Assembly (NCBI GenBank): GCA_036787895.1
Contig: DAIQOK010000017.1
Location: forward strand, 1 to 64,000
DNA from: UBA7662 sp036787895
GTDB lineage: Bacteria; Bacteroidota; Bacteroidia; UBA7662
Length of the DNA stretch: 64,000 nucleotides
Direction of reading: 5' to 3'
Below, piece after piece: positions 58,718 through 64,000 of the stretch (within the stretch, counting starts at the first letter, position 1; every line of letters begins with the position of its first letter). The notes below the pieces were generated by a model that was not told the origin of the DNA, made no database searches, and worked only from the letters and a program-made list of their open reading frames with translations. Position numbers and translations under genes: made by a program.

Positions 58718-61700
58718 TTGGCTGCCAACATCACACCAGAGGGTAGGATCAACTTCGCGTCAATCGCGTCGGCGATCGAATATCCCGACTTTCTGGAAAT
58801 CCAGATCAAGTCGTTTAAAGACTTTTTCCAGCTTGATACCTTGCAGGAAAATCGTCGCAACGAAGGTTTGTTCAAGGTTTTTGCGGAAAATTTCCCCATA
58901 ACCGACGCAAGAAATAACTTCGTTTTGGAGTTCCTCGATTATTTCGTGGACCCACCTCGATACACCATCGAAGAGTGTATCGAAAGAGGCCTGACCTATT
59001 CAGTGCCTTTGAAGGCTAAACTGCGCCTGTCGTGTAACGACGTGGAGCATGAAGACTTCGAAACCATCGTTCAGGACGTGTATTTGGGTACCATCCCGTA
59101 CATGACTCCTAAAGGTACCTTCGTGATCAACGGAGCTGAGCGCGTTATTGTGTCTCAGTTGCACCGTTCACCGGGCGTATTCTTTGGTCAGACGGTGCAT
59201 ACCAACGGTTCGAAATTGTATTCGGCCCGTATCATTCCGTTCAAAGGCTCGTGGATTGAATTCGCGACCGATGTGAACAATGTGATGTATGCCTATATCG
59301 ATCGTAAGAAGAAGTTTCCGGTTACAACGCTGTTGCGCGCCATCGGGTACGATTCAGACAAGGACATTCTGAACATCTTCGACCTCGCCGACGAGATTAA
59401 GGTAAGCAAAGCGGGCCTCAAGAAAGTAGTAGGTCGTCGTTTAGCTGCCCGGGTTTTGAAAACCTGGATCGAAGACTTTGTAGATGAAGATACCGGTGAA
59501 GTGGTTTCCATCAACCGGAACGAAATCATTTTGGAGCGCGATACACTGCTTGAAGATGAGATGATCGATATGATCGTTGATGCAGGTGTGAAAAGCATCA
59601 TCCTGCACAAGGATGAAAATCTCCATGGTGACTACTCCATCATCTACAACACCCTTCAAAAAGATACTTCAAACTCGGAAAAGGAGGCCCTCGAGCACAT
59701 TTACCGTCAATTGCGGAATGCCGAGCCACCAGATGAAGATTCAGCCCGTCAGATCATCGACAAGCTGTTCTTCTCCGACAAACGTTACGATTTGGGAGAA
59801 GTGGGTCGCTACCGCATCAACCGCAAACTGGGCTTAAACTCAGCTGCGGAAGTGCGCGTATTGACCCGTGAAGACATCATTGCTATCGTAAAATACCTCA
59901 TTCAGCTGTCGAACTCGAAAGCCGATGTGGATGACATTGACCACCTCAGTAACCGTCGTGTGCGGACTGTAGGTGAGCAGTTGTATTCGCAATTCGGTGT
60001 GGGTCTGGCCCGTATGGCCCGTACCATCAGAGAGCGGATGAACATACGCGATAATGAGGTGTTTACCCCGGCCGATCTGATCAATGCTCGTACCCTGAGT
60101 TCGGTCATCAACAGCTTCTTCGGAACAAACCAGTTGAGCCAGTTCATGGACCAAACCAATCCGTTGGCGGAGATTACGCACAAGCGTCGTCTTTCTGCAC
60201 TTGGACCGGGCGGTTTGTCGCGTGAGCGTGCCGGCTTTGAAGTTCGTGACGTACACTATACGCACTACGGTCGTTTGTGTACCATCGAAACTCCGGAAGG
60301 TCCGAACATCGGTTTGATTTCGTCGCTTTGCGTACACGCCAAGATCAACGCCATGGGCTTTATCGAAACCCCATACCGTCAGGTAGAAAATGGCCGCGTT
60401 CAGATTGAGAAAGATGTCATTTTCCTCAGTGCTGAAGACGAAGACGAGCGTATGATTGCCCAGGCCAATGCGCCATTCGACCCCAAAGGAAACTTTGAGC
60501 GCGATTTGGTAAAATGTCGCCTGATGGGTGATTTCCCAATTGTAGTTCCCGGCGAGGTTCAGTTCATGGACGTTGCCCCGAACCAGATTGTAGGTATAGC
60601 CGCTTCCTTGATTCCATTCCTCGAGCATGACGATGCCAACCGTGCCCTCATGGGTTCGAACATGCAACGTCAGGCTGTACCATTGCTCCGTCCGGAGTCG
60701 CCGATTGTTGGTACCGGTCTCGAAGGTCGCGTAGCCCGCGATTCTCGTGCGTTGTTAACGGCTGAAGGTCCGGGTGTGGTTGAGTATGTTGATGCTAAAA
60801 TGATTACCATTCGTTACGACCGTAACGATGACGACCGTTTGGTAAGCTTCAACGGCGATGCTAAAACCTATTATCTCACTAAATTCCGTAAGACCAACCA
60901 ATATACATCTATCAACCACAAACCTATCGTTAAGAAAGGTCAGCGTGTAATTAAAGACGAGGTATTGGTAGAAGGTTACGGCACGCAGAGGGGCGAGCTG
61001 GCACTCGGCCGTAACTTGAAAGTGGCCTTCATGCCATGGCAGGGTTATAACTTCGAGGATGCCATTGTGATTTCAGAGCGTGTGGTACGTGAAGATTTGT
61101 ATACCTCTATCCACATCGAAGAGTTTGAACTCCAGGTGCGTGATACCAAAAGAGGTGAAGAAGAGTTAACCGCCGACATTCCGAATGTGAGCGAAGAGGC
61201 CACCAAAGACCTCGACGAAAACGGTATCATCCGTGTAGGTGCGCATGTGAAAGAAGGCGATATCCTCATTGGTAAAATCACACCAAAAGGAGAGAGCGAT
61301 CCTTCTCCGGAAGAAAAACTGTTGCGCGCCATCTTCGGCGACAAAGCAGGCGATGTGAAAGACGCTTCCTTGCGTGTTCCACCATCAATGACCGGCGTTG
61401 TAATTGATAAAAAACTCTTCTCGCGGGTGAAGAAGGACAAAATGGCCAAGCAGGAAGAAAAGGTACTGGTTGAAAAACTGGATGCTGAGTACAACCGAGA
61501 GGTAGATGTTGTCCGGAATATCCTGATCGACAAATTGCTTTCATTAGTGGAAGGCAAGGTTTCACAGGGTGTTACCAATACCTATCGCGATGAAGTGGTG
61601 CCTAAGGGAACCAAATTCACTAAAAAAATCCTGACCGATATCGACTACAGCATCGTAAATCCCGATGGTTGGTTGACCGACAAGGACAAAAGCGAGCAGG

Positions 61701-62530
61701 TCAAAGAACTCCTCAAAAACTACCTGGTTCGTGTATCGGAGATACTCGGCGAGGTGAAACGTAAAAAATTCGCCATTCAGGTGGGCGATGAGCTGCCATC
61801 CGGCATCCTCCAGCTTGCCAAAGTTTATGTGGCTCAAAAACGTAAACTGCGGGTAGGTGATAAAATGGCCGGCCGTCATGGTAATAAGGGTATTGTTGCG
61901 CGTATCGTACGCGACGAGGACATGCCTTTCTTAGCCGACGGTACCATAGTCGACATCGTACTGAACCCCCTCGGCGTACCATCGCGTATGAACCTGGGTC
62001 AGATTTATGAGTCGGTATTGGGCTGGGCTGGTATGGAGCTCGGATTGAAGTTCGCCACCCCGATTTTCGACGGTGCTAGCCTCGAAGAGGTGCTTTCTTA
62101 TACAGAAAAAGCCGGTGTACCGGATCTCGGTGCCACTTATCTCCACGATGGCCAGACCGGTCGTCGTTTCGACCAGAAAACCACGGTAGGCGTAATTTAC
62201 ATGCTGAAACTGGGTCACATGGTTGATGATAAGATGCACGCCCGTTCTATCGGACCATACTCGCTTATTACCCAGCAGCCGTTGGGTGGTAAGGCACAGT
62301 TTGGTGGTCAGCGTTTTGGTGAGATGGAAGTATGGGCACTCGAAGCTTTCGGTGCTGCCAACATCCTCCAGGAAGTACTTACGGTTAAGTCGGACGATAT
62401 CATCGGCCGTGCGAAAACCTATGAGGCTATCGTCAAAGGCGACAACCTGCCGGTTCCGAGCGTACCAGAGTCGTTCAATGTATTGCTGCACGAACTCCGT
62501 GGTTTGTGCTTAGATGTATCACTTGATTAA
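58718..62530 (+). CDS. rpoB: DNA-directed RNA polymerase subunit beta
   Basis: A 1270-residue RNA polymerase beta subunit. The rifampicin-region segment SQFMDQTNPLAEITHKR (about residues 476-492) is intact. The start codon is TTG at 58718: an in-frame stop lies 18 nt upstream with no ATG between, and the N-terminus MAANITPEGRINFAS aligns with known Bacteroidota RpoB. It forms the transcription complex with rpoC, which starts 17 nt downstream. Confidence 0.97.
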   Translation: MAANITPEGRINFASIASAIEYPDFLEIQIKSFKDFFQLDTLQENRRNEGLFKVFAENFPITDARNNFVLEFLDYFVDPPRYTIEECIERGLTYSVPLKAKLRLSCNDVEHEDFETIVQDVYLGTIPYMTPKGTFVINGAERVIVSQLHRSPGVFFGQTVHTNGSKLYSARIIPFKGSWIEFATDVNNVMYAYIDRKKKFPVTTLLRAIGYDSDKDILNIFDLADEIKVSKAGLKKVVGRRLAARVLKTWIEDFVDEDTGEVVSINRNEIILERDTLLEDEMIDMIVDAGVKSIILHKDENLHGDYSIIYNTLQKDTSNSEKEALEHIYRQLRNAEPPDEDSARQIIDKLFFSDKRYDLGEVGRYRINRKLGLNSAAEVRVLTREDIIAIVKYLIQLSNSKADVDDIDHLSNRRVRTVGEQLYSQFGVGLARMARTIRERMNIRDNEVFTPADLINARTLSSVINSFFGTNQLSQFMDQTNPLAEITHKRRLSALGPGGLSRERAGFEVRDVHYTHYGRLCTIETPEGPNIGLISSLCVHAKINAMGFIETPYRQVENGRVQIEKDVIFLSAEDEDERMIAQANAPFDPKGNFERDLVKCRLMGDFPIVVPGEVQFMDVAPNQIVGIAASLIPFLEHDDANRALMGSNMQRQAVPLLRPESPIVGTGLEGRVARDSRALLTAEGPGVVEYVDAKMITIRYDRNDDDRLVSFNGDAKTYYLTKFRKTNQYTSINHKPIVKKGQRVIKDEVLVEGYGTQRGELALGRNLKVAFMPWQGYNFEDAIVISERVVREDLYTSIHIEEFELQVRDTKRGEEELTADIPNVSEEATKDLDENGIIRVGAHVKEGDILIGKITPKGESDPSPEEKLLRAIFGDKAGDVKDASLRVPPSMTGVVIDKKLFSRVKKDKMAKQEEKVLVEKLDAEYNREVDVVRNILIDKLLSLVEGKVSQGVTNTYRDEVVPKGTKFTKKILTDIDYSIVNPDGWLTDKDKSEQVKELLKNYLVRVSEILGEVKRKKFAIQVGDELPSGILQLAKVYVAQKRKLRVGDKMAGRHGNKGIVARIVRDEDMPFLADGTIVDIVLNPLGVPSRMNLGQIYESVLGWAGMELGLKFATPIFDGASLEEVLSYTEKAGVPDLGATYLHDGQTGRRFDQKTTVGVIYMLKLGHMVDDKMHARSIGPYSLITQQPLGGKAQFGGQRFGEMEVWALEAFGAANILQEVLTVKSDDIIGRAKTYEAIVKGDNLPVPSVPESFNVLLHELRGLCLDVSLD

Positions 62531-62532
62531 TC

Positions 62533-62538
62533 AGGAGG
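62533..62538 (+). promoter_or_regulatory. Shine-Dalgarno sequence of rpoC
   Basis: AGGAGG lies 9 nt before the rpoC ATG and is the strongest Shine-Dalgarno match noted in the window. Confidence 0.75.
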
Positions 62539-62547
62539 CATCCCCAT

Positions 62548-64000
62548 ATGTCGTATAAAAAAGAGTTTAAACTCAAAAGTAACTTCACGAAAATCCGTAT
62601 CGGCCTGGCTTCGCCAGAGTCGATACTGGATCGTTCTTTCGGTGAAGTTGTGAAGCCGGAAACCATCAACTACCGGACCTACAAGCCGGAGATGGGTGGA
62701 TTGTTCTGCGAGCGCATTTTTGGTCCGGTAAAAGACTACGAATGTCATTGCGGTAAATACAAACGTATCCGTTATAAGGGTATCGTATGTGACCGTTGTG
62801 GTGTAGAAGTTACCGAAAAGAAAGTACGCCGTGAGCGTATGGGTCACATCAAATTGGTGGTACCTGTTGCACACATCTGGTATTTCCGTTCGCTTCCGAA
62901 CAAAATCGGATATCTGCTGGGTCTGCCGAGCAAAAAACTCGACACCATCATTTATTATGAGCGTTATGTAGTTATTCAGGCCGGTATCAAAGAAGCCGAC
63001 GGTATCAAACGGATGGACTTCCTCACCGAGGAAGAATATCTCGATATCATCGATTCCTTGCCGCGTGAAAACCACATGCTCGATGACCAGGATCCGAATA
63101 AATTCATCGCCAAGATGGGTGCGGATGCCCTGCACGATTTGTTGTCGCGTATCAACCTCGACGACCTGAGCTATGCTTTGCGTCACCAGGCAGCTACCGA
63201 AACGTCGCAACAGCGCAAAACCGAAGCCCTCAAACGATTGAAAATCGTAGAAGCCTTCCGCGGCGCCAACGAGACCGGTGTAAACCGTCCCGAATGGATG
63301 ATCGTGAAGATGGTTCCTGTGATTCCGCCGGAATTACGTCCGCTGGTGCCTTTGGAAGGTGGCCGTTTCGCGACTTCCGACCTGAACGATCTCTATCGTC
63401 GTGTGATCATCCGGAACAACCGTTTGAAGCGCCTGATGGAAATTAAAGCGCCAGATGTAATCTTGCGTAACGAAAAACGTATGTTACAGGAAGCGGTTGA
63501 TTCGCTTTTCGACAACAGCCGTAAAATCAACGCCGTTAAAGCCGAAGGTAACCGTGCTCTCAAATCGTTGAGCGATATGCTCAAAGGTAAACAGGGTCGT
63601 TTCCGTCAGAACTTGTTGGGTAAACGTGTCGACTATTCCGGTCGTTCGGTTATCGTGGTAGGTCCTGAGATGAAACTCCACGAATGTGGTTTGCCTAAGG
63701 ACATGGCTGCGGAGCTCTACAAACCGTTCGTAATCCGTAAGATGATTGAGCGCGGTATTGTAAAGACCGTAAAATCTGCCAAAAAGATCGTTGACCGCAA
63801 GGATCCTGTGGTTTGGGATATACTAGAGAACGTCCTCAAAGGACATCCGGTGCTCCTCAACCGTGCCCCAACACTCCATCGTTTGGGTATACAGGCTTTC
63901 CAACCCAAGATGATTGAAGGTAAAGCAATTCAGTTGCACCCGCTCGTTTGTACGGCATTCAACGCTGACTTTGACGGTGACCAGATGGCGGTACACGTAC
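62548..64000 (+). CDS. rpoC: DNA-directed RNA polymerase subunit beta' (5' part)
   Basis: The first 484 codons of RpoC; the gene continues beyond the window. The N-terminal zinc site has C66, C68, C81 and C84 (CHC and CDRC), and the catalytic Mg2+ loop NADFDGD is at residues 472-478, with YSGRSVIVVGPEM and LLNRAPTLHRLG before it. ATG at 62548 has an AGGAGG 9 nt upstream. Cotranscribed with rpoB. Confidence 0.97.
   Translation, partial: MSYKKEFKLKSNFTKIRIGLASPESILDRSFGEVVKPETINYRTYKPEMGGLFCERIFGPVKDYECHCGKYKRIRYKGIVCDRCGVEVTEKKVRRERMGHIKLVVPVAHIWYFRSLPNKIGYLLGLPSKKLDTIIYYERYVVIQAGIKEADGIKRMDFLTEEEYLDIIDSLPRENHMLDDQDPNKFIAKMGADALHDLLSRINLDDLSYALRHQAATETSQQRKTEALKRLKIVEAFRGANETGVNRPEWMIVKMVPVIPPELRPLVPLEGGRFATSDLNDLYRRVIIRNNRLKRLMEIKAPDVILRNEKRMLQEAVDSLFDNSRKINAVKAEGNRALKSLSDMLKGKQGRFRQNLLGKRVDYSGRSVIVVGPEMKLHECGLPKDMAAELYKPFVIRKMIERGIVKTVKSAKKIVDRKDPVVWDILENVLKGHPVLLNRAPTLHRLGIQAFQPKMIEGKAIQLHPLVCTAFNADFDGDQMAVHV

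Noticed and set aside
59840..60667. A 275-codon minus-strand frame inside rpoB
   Set aside because: A shadow of the strongly conserved beta subunit; no promoter, start context or motif.
62527..63210. A 227-codon minus-strand frame inside rpoC
   Set aside because: Antisense to the clearly identified RpoC N-terminus.

Overview
The window is a stretch of bacterial chromosome from a member of the phylum Bacteroidota. The evidence is two proteins with type IX secretion C-terminal sorting domains, a family-10-type putative porin, Bacteroidota-style -33/-7 promoters (TTG, 18-22 nt spacer, TAnnTTTG), few Shine-Dalgarno sequences, and Bacteroidota gene orders such as yceD-rpmF-plsX-fabH-efp-accB-accC and rpsU-xer-hpf-tRNAs-tuf-trnW-secE-nusG-rplKAJL-rpoBC. 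The class cannot be fixed from this sequence; a Chitinophagia/Saprospiria-like lineage is a guess. No CRISPR array, prophage, complete insertion sequence or rRNA operon was seen. Most of the window is housekeeping DNA, densely packed with many 1-44 nt gene overlaps.

Layout. 0.2-1.7 kb: secreted T9SS protein, then a repeat-bearing gap. 2.0-7.3 kb: ribosomal protein L32 and fatty acid synthesis genes (plsX, fabH, accB, accC) with elongation factor P, closed by tandem terminators inside a composite repeat. 7.7-8.3 kb: an Nfu-type Fe-S protein. 8.3-13.3 kb (minus): Gfo/Idh oxidoreductase, lipoprotein, polyprenyl-phosphate sugar transferase and gamma-glutamyltransferase. 13.4-15.8 kb: pcm, smpB, a hotdog thioesterase and a DtxR/MntR-type regulator. 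16-18.3 kb: a PadR regulator overlapping a PspC-domain membrane protein. 18.4-25.3 kb: corA with a transposase fossil behind it, a conserved exported protein of unknown function, and an lpxK-PNP-porin operon (minus). 25.4-31.1 kb: Nif3-like protein, zinc-ribbon coiled-coil protein, TPR protein, small outer-membrane protein and a second T9SS protein. 31.1-37.7 kb (minus): a tightly overlapping seven-gene run, pssA-purS-M28 peptidase-rsmI-lnt-inositol phosphatase-sodium:solute symporter. 37.9-45.1 kb: radical SAM/SPASM protein, isoaspartyl peptidase, fatty-acid desaturase, GNAT, an mrp-nfu-pyrF operon and a ferredoxin reductase. 45.4-53.7 kb: tRNA-Pro, DUF2851 and mini-PspC genes, an SDR, a neurotransmitter-type Na+ symporter with a 47-residue companion, an HhH protein, acyl-CoA dehydrogenase, rpsU, a Xer recombinase and hpf. 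53.8-64 kb: four tRNAs, tuf, tRNA-Trp, secE, nusG, four ribosomal protein genes, rpoB and the 5' part of rpoC, which runs off the window.

Regulation. Clear -33/-7 promoters were placed before yceD, the dtxR-like gene, padR, rpsU, tRNA-Pro and the tRNA cluster. Several genes (both nfu genes, mrp, nif3-like, dtxR-like, pcm) have the -7 box only 4-6 nt before the start codon, which predicts leaderless or nearly leaderless mRNAs. The first nfu gene and mrp share an identical 15-nt promoter sequence at the same distance from ATG although they lie 34 kb apart; both are predicted Fe-S carrier genes.

Nothing here is a clear new multi-gene system. The observations most worth following are the twin Fe-S promoters, the composite hairpin repeats, the 47-residue NSS transporter companion, the transposase fossil in frame behind corA, the PadR operator-like repeats, and the contrast between rpsU (no Shine-Dalgarno) and rpoC/hpf (strong Shine-Dalgarno).
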